Assembly: GCA_004794655.1 (NCBI GenBank) | Contig: SMMW01000046.1 | Coordinates: 7,613,501 to 7,677,500, forward strand | Direction of reading: 5' to 3' | Source of the DNA: Marisa cornuarietis | Lineage: Eukaryota; Mollusca; Gastropoda; Architaenioglossa; Ampullariidae | Length of the DNA stretch: 64,000 nt | Shown: piece after piece, positions 13,063-26,692 of the stretch | Position numbering within the stretch: position 1 is the first letter of the stretch | Layout: each line of letters starts with the position of its first letter | The notes under the pieces: generated by a model | Databases searched by the model: none | What the model was told of the DNA's origin: nothing | The model's input: the letters and a program-made list of their open reading frames with translations, nothing else | Translations under genes and position numbers: made by a program

Positions 13063-14599
13063 TGCTTGTATTGATGCTGCTTCGATGCTCATTTTGCTGT
13101 TTTCTTTGTCTCTATCGGAAATTACAAGTGGGATTTTTTTAAGACGACATTTTGTCGCACACATCAGATGAATATAGCAAGGTCATAACTGGACACAAAA
13201 GACTTTTTTTTCGTACTCGAGTGCATCAAAGTATACCACCCCTGACTGTGTACACGACTGTAACAGAAATTAATTTATATGCAAGTGGCCTTAAAGTTTC
13301 ACGATATCGGAATATGTCTAAGGCGCAAGAAAAAGTGACTCTTGCTCTTCCTTTTTTTTAATTAATACCTTTTGTGGAGATCACCATGACAAGCGAGGTC
13401 ACAATGTCCTCGTGTTGCCTGGAAGCGCGACAAGGTCGGTGCATGTGTACACCGCGGCAGAAGGCAGGTAGATCAGCACACGCCTACTTGCTCGACGAGG
13501 TCCTAGTTCACAGTTTATGAACGTTTGCGTCATAAGGTGCTTCCTGCTTCGCTTTCCTGGGCGTTCTTGTACCTCACTGTTGCCTACAGGGCAGCGAACA
13601 CAGTGTTTCAAAATTTCTTTCGTTCGACCAACTTTAAAACATTTTTTTTCTGAACCACATTTCCGTAACTTGCTTCGACAAAGGAATTTTGTCCAGTTAT
13701 GGTTCATTATTTTTCTTTTGTCGGGAAGATCCAACAAAAGTACACTTGTAAAAAGTATGCAGTCTTAATGAGACAGAAACATAACTTCTGTTTTGTGGTA
13801 AATAACTTTTTTCTATCTTCAAGTGAAAACTACAACAATTAATTTTAGTAGTGATAGTTTTTTTAATGGTCTCGAGCGTTCCGCCCGTTACTAAAAAAGT
13901 AAAATCACGATTTCTGGTCTGTTTTGAGTGTGACTGTTTTTGTGAGTGCGTGTATTCATATATTTGTTTTTCTTTCCCCCTCCCGCCATTCAGAATAGTG
14001 GAAACAGTTTTTTTTTATTTGTACGTTTTCCAAGTCACGACGTTTTCTACAAAAGTGTCTATTAGTTTCATACTTGACATTCTTTTCTATTGTTCGTTCT
14101 TTTTTTTCAGTGGACCTGCAACACTAAAACTGAAAATGTCAACACTGCTGACGTCGGGGACAAACTTGAGATAATCTTTTTCTTCCTTCCTCTCTCCCTC
14201 TCTCTTTCTCTCGTTCCCTCGCGAGCTTGCTTTTTTTCTCTGTTTGCAAAAAAAAGTGCGATTTTCACCACAAAAGAGTCATTAACAGCTTTTGAAGAGC
14301 ACTGCAAATGACAGGTTTCTAACAGTTAAAGGATAATCAGTGCTGAAGTCTTCAAACGCTAGTCCTCGGCCGCGCCAAGCCTGTGAGAGGGGGCTGATCT
14401 AATCACAAGAAACCCAGTCTGTGCTGGGAGAAGCCTCTTAATACACAAGTGGCGAAAGAAGGAGCAAACCTGGTCACTGCCGTTCTTTTTGTTTTCCTTC
14501 AATTTTTTTCCCCCCTTTTCTTTCTTTTAGCCCTGTTTTTCAAGGGATAAGCATCCCTCTCATTAATTGTCGCCAGCTTTTTCTGAACTCGCTCTCTGT
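13063..14599. other. gsc 5' flank, nothing coding recognised
   Basis: T-rich non-coding sequence with several poly-T runs. Frames here are Phe/Ser-rich and not protein-like. Confidence 0.5.
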
Positions 14600-14900
14600 C
14601 GGTATACAGTTTGCCCGAGGGCGTCAAAATCCTATCAGCGCGGCTAGTCGCCCTGTTTAATATTCATGAGATGCTCGACCGTACGACGATTGGTCGTCAG
14701 AGCCATCAATCTCTGTCGGAAAGTGACGTCGAAGTTCTTTATCGCTCAGGCGGGGGCCGGGCTTCGGGCTGCCAATCCTGCGAGATTGTTGCTCGGCGAG
14801 AAGCGCTACAAACGCAGTGACAGTGCGATGGGAATCGTATTTTCTTTCTCGCGTCCTCGGCAGGAGTAGCAGGGATAAATAACTGCGCTTGCTGGTCCAA
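14600..14900. promoter_or_regulatory. candidate gsc upstream regulatory block
   Basis: This GC- and CpG-richer block lies about 0.6-0.9 kb before the gsc start codon. It contains TTAATATTCATGAG (14657), an inverted CCAAT core near 14689, TGACGTC at 14723, GATA-type cores (TTATCG, GGGATAA) and no repeat signature. Its position and motif density suggest a promoter-proximal enhancer. No comparison was possible. Confidence 0.35.
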
Positions 14901-15421
14901 AGACGCACCGCAAACATCTGTCTTAGCCAAGTATGTGACCAGATTACAGGAACCATCTCATTTTGCTTCTATATTCAGCCTCTGGGGAAGGCGACCGGTC
15001 GTCAGTCATCGCAACAGCTGAGACACGAGAAGGGAAACAAGACATTCTTGACCATCCACTTGAGTTTCAGGTCCAGGCTTTTTGTGCGGATTTCGTCTAG
15101 AAGCTTGTACATATCTACCAACATTGTTTTACACGCAGTTCAGAATCGCGAAAGCAAGCACAGAAGCCAATTATAATACAAAGGACTTCGATCTGTCATC
15201 GACAGGATTTCACCACCTTGGATGAGGTTCCTTGTGCTCGATTCTTTAAGACTGGCGGAGTAAATTCGGGTTGCGAACTTCTGTGCTCCAGCAACAATAA
15301 TTCAAACACGTAAATTAACAAACCTGAAGACCACACGTAAATCAAAGCAGTGATAATTCACTTCGTAAGATACCAACAACAAAGGGGTCAAAGAAACGTA
15401 CTGCGAACTCGTGAACTCTGG

Positions 15422-15429
15422 TGACGTCA
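15422..15429 (+). promoter_or_regulatory. CRE palindrome in gsc proximal promoter
   Basis: A perfect TGACGTCA lies 15 bases upstream of the TATA box, a typical distance for a CREB/ATF-family site. Binding is inferred from the motif and its position only. Confidence 0.5.
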
Positions 15430-15444
15430 GAAGAGTTTCAGAGC

Positions 15445-15453
15445 TATAAAAAG
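15445..15453 (+). promoter_or_regulatory. TATA box of gsc
   Basis: TATAAAAAG matches the TATA consensus and sits about 71 bases before the start codon. It predicts transcription start near 15475 and a leader of only about 40 bases. I see no strong initiator, so an additional upstream start remains possible. Confidence 0.6.
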
Positions 15454-15515
15454 AAAAGCTGGAGACCAACCGGACCCGGTCGGTGGCCGTGTCCAGCGCA
15501 GCCCTCGGTCTGGCA

Positions 15516-15843
15516 ATGGCTGTGGATTCTAGTTCCAGAACTTCCAGTCTCATGCACCACCCACAGCCGTCCCCAGCGGCGGCCGCCGGCTTCCCTCGGA
15601 CACTGGCCGACATCATGCCAGCAGCCTCCATGATGCTGCCGCACTTTCCCTTTGGTTACTATGCTGCCCCTGAGCGCCTCAAGGCCTGCCACGGGAGTCT
15701 GCTGGCCGGTGCCGCTGTGTCCTCGCCTCCGTCGTTGTTCACCATCGACAGCATCCTGGCTCCCCGACCCCTCCTGGCGCACAGGCCTCCCCCCTCATAT
15801 CTCCCATTCCCAGCGCTGCCACACCACCCGGAAATTTTTGCAG
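15516..15843 (+). CDS. gsc: gsc coding exon 1 (N-terminus with eh1/GEH motif)
   Basis: This exon encodes residues 1-109 and the first base of codon 110. It has a Ser/Ala/Pro-rich start, an alanine run at residues 21-24, an aromatic patch HFPFGYY (43-49) and the repressor motif [11 protein letters not shown] at 75-85. The donor reads CAG|GTGAGT, a near-consensus site, and leaves phase 1. Reading past the donor meets a stop within eight codons, which supports the boundary. The exon is GC-rich compared with its flanks. Confidence 0.93.
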
Positions 15844-18800
15844 GTGAGTGTTTTATTCGTAGGTAGATCCATTTGTGTGCATCTGTCTTTCTCACTCTCT
15901 CCCTGTCTTTCTCCCTCTCACTCACTCAGACGCACGCACGCACTCACATATCAGACATTGCCATGTTTAACCAGTTCACTTCATTGTACTTTCGCGCGAT
16001 ATTAATATCATGATACCTCACGGATTTTATTCAAATTAGGGAAGACAGTGTAACGTTCCTGTACTAAAATAAATGTATATGTTCAATGATATCACAATAA
16101 TTATTATAAAATAATAACTTTGTTATACATATGAAGCACATACTGACAGGTGTGTGACAATAAGATCATTTCGTTCTGATAAAAGATTTCGAACTGAGAA
16201 TTTTTTTAATCGAAAATTTTGTGGGAAAATCAGTTTGAACCACGTGTGTGCGTGTATGCATTTTTCTATTTATCTCTTATTTTAACTGTGGTTAAATAAT
16301 ACACTACAATATGGTATTTTACACGCCAAATTCTCCGAATAACCGACTGCATTTTTCGTTCTTCAATTTTAGTTCGGTTTTAGTTTTTTAAACCTCATGG
16401 GAGGAGTGCCAAAATGCACCAACAGATTAGCCATCATTAGTTATTTAAAAGATCTAACTTTCCATTAAAACCGGTACAAGACCTGTAAAACCTCTGTAGG
16501 TATGCCTTGCAAAGCCCACTTATGTCACTAAGTTGACCACTAGAACAAACAATCCCTACCTTTATCCCAGCCAACCGTGGGTCATTACGCCGACCTGGGG
16601 TGTGTTAAACACTCACCTATCACCTGGGCTCTCATCTAACCCTCTCTCTCTCCCTCACCTGGGGCGTTGGCCACGCGAGCAGTGGCTGAGCCTTGAGTCG
16701 CCGCTCAAATAGTCTCACCGGCATCCAGCACTGAAGGCGTAAAAGATTTTCTCACCTTCTCAGACAATCTTGCTGACCTATAATCCACTAGTCTGGTCTT
16801 AACTTGGCCCCGGGGATCCAGAGGGGTGTTACACCAGCAGCGTTGAGTTTCAGTCTGTCGCCCCTGGCAACTTTCACTCGTTTACGGGCCGTGTTCAGCA
16901 GGTAGGCCTCATTGTGACCCGGTGTCCCGGTGTTTGTCCGCTCTGTGTTGTCTCAGCCATGTCTGCAGGGTTCGAGGGTGACCGTTTGGTTTACAGGTGC
17001 CAGTCGACGAACGATTTTACTGTCTTCTGAACAATGTCTTGTTCACCCCCACCTAACCCCCAGTACCCCGTGTTTGCTCCCCCATCACTCCCAGTTTCAA
17101 ACTACGTGTACAGACACGCACGCGTCCATCACTACCACCACCCCACACACACTCTCTTTTCTATAAAAAAAAAATTCGGTAACAATCTATTAAATATATG
17201 ACTTGAATGATCCAGATAACATTTTTACACTTTTCGACATAGAAACTATTTAAAGTGCGATGACAGGCAGTATACACATTTGTACTATACACGTTGCACG
17301 TTAAGAGTTTACGAAAACTAGAAGGAACTAACTAAATTTCAAAAGAATAATTCAAGGCAAAAAAAGCAAAGGATAATTTGTCTTCCTAAACAAAATCTGC
17401 CGGAGTTTAAAGAAGTATCTTGTGAACCTACCCAAGTGCAGTTAAAAGTAATCCATTGTTATTTATTTTGTTTTTTATTTTCACTGTTTCGGTCTCTATA
17501 AATTTTGTCTTTTACAATTTAGATAATCGCTTACAGGCATCCTTACTGTAAAAATCGAAATACATAATCTTTACAAGAGCAACAATACACTAATGTTCGC
17601 ATCCTTCCCTGTTTCATGCCAGTGATATTCACACACCGAAAGTGTGACCCGCCTTCGATTGTCAAGTAGGCGTGGTCTCCAAACTGAAATAAATATTTGT
17701 TTACTTTCTTTGTGATTTTTTTTTTTAACTGACGCTGAAAATGAGTTCCTTAACCTCTCGAGTTTAACCGCCTATTAACAATAATCCGCAAGGGTCGCGC
17801 CGTGTGCATGCACGCACGAGCACACACACACACACACACACCACTCACAAACAAACAACAACAACAACACAAAGCCTGCATATGCACTAACATACTCAAG
17901 TTCAAAAGAGTACACGGCTTTGTTCGTTGTTTCCTCTTCTTTCCGTTTTTGTTAATTTTATTTCAGTCGCACGAGATAGATCAACTTTTCGTCTCCTTGT
18001 CGTCTCTTCCTGTTGATTTTTGAAACAAATTTTAAAAAAATAACCTTTCTCGCGCAAGAATTTCTGTTCGTCTTGAGCAAGACCTCGTAACTGGATTTTA
18101 GAGGGTTGTTGTCTCCTTACAACAGAAACGATGAATAATTGAAACACGTCTTCCAACAATGAAAATATTTCACAATATCATTCATTAAATTTGTAAAAGC
18201 ATTAGACTGGGCATGTAATGAGCTAAATTTTACTGGCACTACTGTTGCTAAAACTATGACTAATACTACAAGATTATGATTGTATGATACTTTTTTTTAC
18301 TATAAGACTATGGTGAGGGTCGTACCCCCATCAGTCATTCAAAAGGTCTCTTTAAAAGGTCAAAATTTTAAATCGCATTCCCCGCAAAAAGGATGCACAA
18401 GTAATGCGAGTTGAGAAGATCAGACATTAAACTATGTACGGTCTTCTAAAGGAAGGCAGAAAACACAGTCTTTTGCATTTATCACAAAAAGAAGCCTATA
18501 TAGGAATTTCACGAGGAAACGTGACGCAACATGCAGCAACAGCAGCTGAACGAATACCAGCAACCACTGATTGTTGGAAGCTGAGGAATGGTTCTTTCTA
18601 ACAGACATGAAACACGGCCTGTGTTTGTTTGTATGTGACAAAGTGTTTATTTCTTTTATTCATTAATTCATTCATTTCAGCTCCCCTCTAAAGGGATCTG
18701 CAACATTTTATCTACAAAGTCATTGTGGCGACGCAACATTTAAAGCTTTAATTGTGAGGCCCTATAAGCTAGCTCTGAGCGCGCCTTTTCACTACTTTTC

Positions 18801-21800
18801 TCCCAGTACTGTCATCGACCTGATGTTCACGATGGATCGTTTTAATGTCTGACTGGCCGCATTTCGAACACATTTCTCTTTGTCGGTTTCCAAGTACCTG
18901 GGGTAACCGAAAAAATCTCGCTGGTAACGGAATGTTTTCCGTGTCATTTTCCGACCAAAAAACAACAACAACAAAAACATCACAAGAGTGTTTGCATGTC
19001 AAGCACCAGAAATCCCATCAAACTAATTATTCTTTATATTTCTCCTAAAAACATAATGCATCAGCAGACAGTCTGATTTGGGTTTGCTTTTTCTATCTTT
19101 TGCTTGTACCGATTCTAAATAGTTAAGATTGCTCTTTCTTTCACCCTTCACCCTTCACCTTTTGCCTGCGGTCCGTCTGTTTTGTTTCTCTGCGTACAAC
19201 GCACATCCGGGTGACGAAATAAATGAATATTTCAACGACCGGCGGTCTTAAAGCTGGTTGATTATACGCGGACGCGTACAATGATGCCTCGGCAGACCCA
19301 GTGCCGGGCTTTGAAGGCAGTTAAGCCACCAAACCCCGTGACACTCTAGCGCCGCCATGTCTGCGATCTGGCGATCTTGGGACTTGCAGAGACAATCGGT
19401 GGTTAATATTTCATTATCAGCTACGCGGCGGCTACCCCGATGTTCGGCGTCGGGGCACATGTCTGCTTTGTTGTTGCTTCTTTCAAGAATTAAAAAAAAA
19501 AAAGTACTCTACTCGAATTGAGATACTGTGTCTGATTTAGACCGATCTTCAAGAAGTGATTTGATGGAGGGGGTTGCAGGGAGGCTGGGGGGAAGGGTAA
19601 CATGGATCGGTTCCTTTGTGGCTGTTAAGTGGTGTGTATTAGGTAGTGGAGACTGGGTAGAGAGTGGTCATACGCTGGTGCCGGAGTGTAGTGGTTAAAA
19701 CACTAGTTTGTCACCAACGCAGTGAGAGGCATTGCGTTCAGATCTCGTTCTGGGACACTCTGTATGTTGGATTTTTCTCCGGTTACTCCGAATCTACCCA
19801 CTTTCCCTTTCCCCCCACAGTGCGATATTATCTCAAGGTGTAAGCACTTTCCTGCTAAATCAACCAACCAAACTCTGTGTGTCTGTGTGTGTCTGTGTGT
19901 GCGTGTGTGTGTGCGTGTGTGTGTGCGCGTTGGTCTGTAAGCATTAGCTCGGGTGTGGACTAAACGGCGTATAGGCACTGTTGGATGAAGAAAATAAAGG
20001 AACTGCGAATAAAATAATAAAGCAGATCAGAAACCCCGTAAACTTGGAGCAATATCAAGTGCAGAGAAAGATGTGGAAAATGTAGAAGAGAAACGGGAGT
20101 GACAGGTGTGTCGATCAATGCAAGTAAGACAAAAAAAATAATAGAAGGCAATAAATTTCATTTTTTGATAAGAAAAAAAATGTGGCCGTCACTGGAATGC
20201 TAACAGCTTGAGAGGCAAATGCTCATAGTTTGATACGCATCGCAATGATGTGTCATGCTTTTAAACCATAAATGCGATGCTCTTTTTTCCCGAAACTGAA
20301 AAAAACCAAGAGAAAAAAATACTACACAAAATAGCAATATTTTGAAAAAATTATAAGACTCGCGCTTTAGCTAAAACGAAAGCATTTTTCATGCCCGAAA
20401 AATGAAGAGCAACTAAATGGGACACTACTAAAGTGCGTGATAAGCTTGGGGTGCTGAAAGCGAAATAATTCCGATATAAAGATGGTGATGTGTTTTCGAT
20501 CTTGTTTCTCAGTTTCTTGTTTCCAACTTATAGTTATTAATTTTCCTGCCTTTCAATTTGATTCTTTGTCTTCGTTCCTCTTATTCTTATTTGCTCATTC
20601 ATGCTGACAGAAAATAAAATATTTGCTTCTGTATTTCTCTGGTGTTAACGCACACGAGCTATAATCATGAGAGAAACTGAGTATATCTATATACATGCCA
20701 AGTTAGGACAGCAGTAGATACTTTGAGGACCACCGGTACCCTGGCTTCCACTCTGCCCCACCCCGAGGGCCAGGGACTACTGAGATCATCCTCGGCGTCT
20801 GTCGTCCCCTGCTGGTCCGGATCTGTGCCAACATCTCGCGGGAAACACCTCCCAGTCGGGACTGGCAGTGCCCAGGGAAAACAACTCCACGGTCCATTGC
20901 GCAAGGATGGCCGGCTCCCATGGTCACTAAGGCGTCTGGTGGGAGACAGTGACCGGGTCGAATGTGTTACGAGTTCTCTTTAATTTCCCTTGCACGCTGG
21001 TCTGGGAGTTACAGTCGCCACCCGACTCCCTGCGCTTGGCCACCCTGTAAAAAAAAAATTACAAACACGGCAAAAACTGTCTTGTGACGACGATTAACGT
21101 TCTTAACTAGCAAATTTCGTCGATCATATGACCAAGTTCAGCAAACTTGTGAAGATCACAGGAAACCAAAAGTTTTAGGGACGAGCGTTTAGTGCACATG
21201 ATCTTCAGTTTGCTTTATCCAAACTTGCTTGCCAGTACACTGCCACTACATTTGCCATTATGATGGGGGCGTTGGACACTGCGAAGGGTGGAAGACTCGG
21301 CAGTCGGCAGTTATGAACAACCTTTAACTCGAACTCTCGTAAAAACTCACAGCTGGGACCACAGCAGTGATTCGGCCTCAGTTCAGCAGCTAAACTCTCT
21401 ACACTGTTGACTTGCTATAAAGAGCGAGAGACAAAAAGACCGCGCGCCTTTCATTTCCTCTCTTTGGGCGGATAGATGAACAGATGACCAGCAGCAAGCT
21501 GGAATGCAATGGCTTCAAAACGGTCTGCCTGTGACGTCATCATCTTTGTAATAGTGTCTAACTGACAGCAACTTTCTCTTGATGCTTATTTCTGGACCCT
21601 CATCAAGAAAATTTTCTACAATAAATAAATAAGTAAATAAATAAAAAAGTAAATAACAAATTGTGAAGGTCCCATGAGGAGAAAAAGAAAAAGAGGATGT
21701 GTCTTTGTAGTTTGGTGTGTGCCCTAGCGAATCATAATAAAATAGTGTTTTCAATCTGTCGTTTCTCTGTGATAATATCTTCACGTAATTTATATCTACA

Positions 21801-23174
21801 TACATGTCCCCGTAGGGTCTGTTATTGTGCCAGTAACATACAAACAGGAGCATACAAACAAACAGTAGAATGCACATGCAATATTCTGCCTCCTGACGTG
21901 AAAAAAAGAATAATAAGTCAATATTTTCTGGGAATGTTTTATCTCTTTTCATCATATCACTCAATTATGTCCTTTAACAGTCTGTTTGTTCGGTTGAGTA
22001 TATTCACTGCTACACTTGTCATTGTGGTTTATGGGTAGCTCTGCGTGTTGGGATGATGCGGGCTTGTGAAATATGTTCAAGGCAGTTATGGGGCCTGGTG
22101 TGTGCGTACTGTAATGGTCATTGAGGTTTTTATTTTTAAGAACAAAATTTATTTAGATTTTTATTTTTAAGAACAAATTTATTTGGATTCACTCCTCGTC
22201 ATTTCAAGCTAAATATGGCTTCAATATTTAGTATTGATATCCGTATGAAATGCTGGCTGAAGGTAGCTGAAGACTCAGTCTGGATGTTAGTGGACGAGGC
22301 ACTAGATGTCGTGATGGCGACGTTAGACGATATTCAAACCGTCATCGTCTGTAGTCGATGTCGCGCTGCAGGTGCAAGCTGTCCTCACCTGCTCAACCCT
22401 TTGGTCGCAACAGCCGATCCCTCCGCGGGTCCCTGCCTTCCAGTGCTGGTACTTTTTAAAAAAAAATAATTACAGCTAAACTCTTTTTATTTGTATTGCA
22501 TTGCAATTATTCGTGAGTTCTCTTCTCCTCTCTTGCATGTTTATGTGTACGCACACGTGCGTTGGGGTATAGAGACATGAAGGACATGCGGTAAAGGCCT
22601 CAAGTAGAAAGCCGTTGCAGACAGTGGAGAGGCAGGGGTCGGGGTGGGGTGGAGTGGGAGAGAATATCGTTTACTGACTGACTTGTTATGACAGTTCCGT
22701 GATACATAACAGCAAAACATTTGTCATCACGGACAGAAGAAACAATCTAGAGCATAGCAAAACAATAAGTTACTGTGTTATGCAGATTCTTTTTATCTTT
22801 TTCTCGATTTTTAGCTTTACCTTTACGTTCTCTCCTTCGATTTATTTTTCCTGTTTCTTCCTTCCTTTTCTTTCTTTTCTCCGGTCTCTCGCTTGCTCTT
22901 TCGTTTGTACTTTGATCTTCCTTTTTTGTCCCGTCTTTTTTTTTTCTTTTTTCCTTTCGCTTGTACTTTCTTTTTTCCTTCTTTTGTCTTGCTGTTCTTT
23001 CGCCTTTTCATTTTCTCTTTCTTTTAATTTTTTTTGTTCGTTACTCATTTACCGGTCTTACTAATCTCTTCTCTTTTGGTAAATAACTACTCTATAACTA
23101 TTGTCACACATGCGTTCGTCTTGATATAACAACTTTTCAACCGTTTTGAAGGTCCACAGATAAATGATGACTGA

Positions 23175-23214
<40 letters not shown>

Positions 23215-26200
23215 CCCGCCTGTGTGTTTTTTTTTTCAAACAGCATACACATCCATATGGCACGAATGAAATTCCAAACCCACAGCCTGCTGTTCGCCAT
23301 AAACTTTTTCCCCGACTGAGTCGGTATCGCCTGAATCTGCCGTTACGTTGCGTGATCTGTCTAGACACCGGCAGTCAGTGAACCACTGCCAGGATTAGGG
23401 TGGGGTGGGGGCTTGATGGGCTGTTACAGTCGTCGCAATATGATACAACAATAAAATTCAATGTCCCCAAAAGTGCAATGCTGTCTGTGAAACCGTGCAT
23501 AAGCGTTAAATCTAGCAGCTCACAAAGTGTGATTGGGACCCTGTGGTGTTACGTCTGCCCCTCCGAGTGCTAGCCCCTTATCGGGTGTCTGCACACGAAA
23601 CCTTGTGTGGCGATGGCGCTTTCAGGGTGCCTGCCACTTTACCAGCTCAGTCATCGCTAAACCTTTTTTTCAATTTTTATTTTGTATTACCCCTCCCCCC
23701 CTTTGGCACAGCAGTGTCGGCTTTGCTCTTTTCCAGGTGAAATGCAGTCACCTTTGTACACATTGACTTTCTTATCGGTTAGTCGCTCTCTCCCCTCTCC
23801 CTTCCTCCCTCCCCCTGAATCTCTCTCTCTCTCTTCCTCGTGAGGTTCAACTAAAGTTCACTGTCTCTCAGGCATTGCACATCAGATCAGGTTCGATATT
23901 TGCGTCAGAAGTTTCCGATGGGTTAGCAGCTCCATACCTTACACCCCAGACTCATTTTGAGAAGATAAGGCGACATCGGGGTTAACATCAGATGTTACTC
24001 TCTGTACGGTACATTAAACTACAGCTAGTGTATACAGCCCGTATACCAACAATGTATAGACAGATCTTTCAGTTCTCATGTTGGGAAAGAGGGGTGAGCC
24101 AAGAGCTGTCTGTAAACAAGCGTCTGTAACTACTCAAAATCTCCGTAAAACCTTTTTGCAGGTAACCAATTTTGTCCCGTTTCAGCAGCGGCAGCGTACG
24201 GGAATCCCTTCGGTCACGCTTATCTAGGCGCAGCAGACCTTGCGCGCGCAGCTGGTCAAAAGCGGAAGCGACGTCACAGGACGATCTTCACGGAGGAGCA
24301 GCTGGAACAGCTGGAGGCAACTTTCCACAAGACGCACTACCCGGATGTACAGCTACGCGAGGACCTGGCTCTCAAAGTGGACCTCAAGGAGGAGAGAGTG
24401 GAGGTAAGGTAGCTTTGATCATGCTACTAAACTATTATCTCCCCTTAAAAAAGCTTCTTTTACGAAATGCTAACCAGAGGGCTAAGCTATTTTCGAATGG
24501 ATGGGCTCGATGTGCTATTCATTAAATCTAAATGAAAAATGATATTCGAGAAAAACAAGTTTTTGAACGTTGCAGTTCTCGCCTGGGGCTTACAAAACTT
24601 AGCTCGCTGATTGGGTAATGACTCATAAGCATATGATGCTCGGGCATTGGCTGCCACCCTCAACGACGCCAGAGGTTAGATTTGAGGTCGATTCACGTGC
24701 GCGTTTCTGGGAAAAGATGACTTAAAAATTCACAAAACAATTTTTGTAACTAATGCGGTCGCCATGTTCTGTTAATTTACCGACAATTTGTGAGCTGAAT
24801 TCCATGCACGACTCGGGTTGGGCTTTAAATAATCTTTGCAAATGTTAAACAGTAAAATGAAACGTTACTCAAGAGAGTGAAAAGCACCTGGTTATTTAAC
24901 CCCCTACCCACCTCTTCAACTGGCTGCACGTCATCGCAATTATCGTAAAGTATTATTAATAGCCGAGTGTCCTGTGTCATGGTTTTGATATCCATTCATT
25001 AAAAGGATGAGAGCGACAGGGACTGCTGAAAAAAAGCTTTTCTGGGAATTTTCTGGGGGAGTTGGGGGGGGTGGTAGGGAGGAAGCGCCCCGCGACATTC
25101 CTCGCCATTAGTTTATGACTCCGCAAGGCTCTGAGACAACGGTTTTCATGCTATCATCTTTAATGACATAAAATGAAAGCTGAACGAGGTAAACCCGGGT
25201 TTTCATAATCGAATTCAGACATACAGAGGAAAGCTTGAGGGAGACTGGAGGTAAAACAGAAGCGGCTTTCAGGACGGCATAATATTATTTGCTGTATGAT
25301 CAACAATACGCCTGGAGTCCTGCTACAAGTGCAAAGAAATCAAATTTCAATCTTTCTCACTAGGTAGTCGAGAGATTATTTTAATCTGTAATCTTAGCAC
25401 AAAATGGCCTTAATTGCCGCTCTTTATTAAGCGATCTTTTCAGGTTATGAATCGAATGTCACGTGTACAATACAACTTTATTAATCCACAAAGGCGATTC
25501 CACATAATAGCTCATACTAGAAATATATATAAATATAAATACATTCATACACGTTCAAATAATTTCTCATACACACTATATATAAATATAAAATACATGT
25601 ACACATACAGAAATTTCCAGCAACAGTAGATAACATTAGGTGACCTAACTACCTCAGGCTAGTACAAGATCACGGCCAGTAGAGTTGATAGCAAAAGTTT
25701 CACCCATGTTTATTTTTAGGTACTGACTTGTCTACATTTTACGTCCATCACTGAAGCCATGTCTACTCTACCTTTTAATCTGAACACGGGAGAATGGCCG
25801 GTCCTTCACCCGAAGATGCCGAAGTTAAGGAAATGTTGCCAAAATACGCAAACAAGCAACAACAACGACAGCAACAAAAATCAGTTAAAATGGCCTCAGT
25901 GGACGCTCATCAACTTTGGTGCCTTTAACGCTGAGAGTGAGGATAGCATGCAGTGGCTATCTCCCCATCCGTAACTCTACTGCCTTCAGCTGTCGGCCAT
26001 TTTGTGCAAACACGTGTACTCTCCTGCCTTGATGTGACCGATCCCTTCTGTATCCATTAGAGATTTATGTCTGTGCTGCTCAAATACTGTCGTTAACTTT
26101 GTGTTTCCAACATGTGCCATACGTTTTGTGCCAGACAAAGAGCGAATCGGTTCTATCATCTTTCAACAGCTTTTGATGACGCCTTTTTAAACTGCCCAAA

Positions 26201-26649
26201 GTGTTTTGACTTCTTTTATCTGAGTTTATCTTGACATATAATTTTTTTTAACCCAGAGGCAATCGCCCACCAGACAGAGCAAAGAAATATAAACAAAGAT
26301 ATTCGCACAGGCAAGACAAGCTCTGCTTAAAAATGGAACAGTACACCGTGAAATGGCAAGGTGTATTAACAGCATACCGCCTGCTTTGGCAACTTTTCCT
26401 TTGATCCTCACAATCTCAAAGAAATCGGGTGACATTTCCCCCCCCCCCCAGTTTTGCTAGATAAAAAGTGAATGGAGATTAAGAAAGCTTCGGGAATACC
26501 CGACTGGAAGATTAAAGCTGATGGGAAGAGGAGAGAAAGCATGACTCTTGAAGGTAGTCTTTGTACTTTGGGATAAACAGCATGAATGAAGGTAATATAC
26601 TTGTTCTTTTGGAATTATAATTACCAAAAGTCTGTCTAGATAGATTCAC

Positions 26650-26692
<43 letters not shown>

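Larger units (their letters stand above)
15844..24161 (+). other. gsc: gsc intron 1
   Basis: This GT-AG intron is phase 1 and 8318 bases long. It holds a short CA tract near 17820, a + strand tRNA-type SINE at 19677-19890 followed by a GT-rich tract to about 19930, a repeat-like segment at 20710-21060, a 30-base dimer at 22128-22187, a pyrimidine-rich tract at 22780-23045 and a CA microsatellite at 23176-23212. The rest shows no coding or RNA gene that I recognise. Confidence 0.85.

Noticed and set aside
15483..15866. Longer gsc exon 1 starting at GTG 15483 and running to 15866
   Set aside because: Animal genes start at ATG; the ATG at 15516 has a good context. Sequence after 15843 is intron behind a strong GTGAGT donor.
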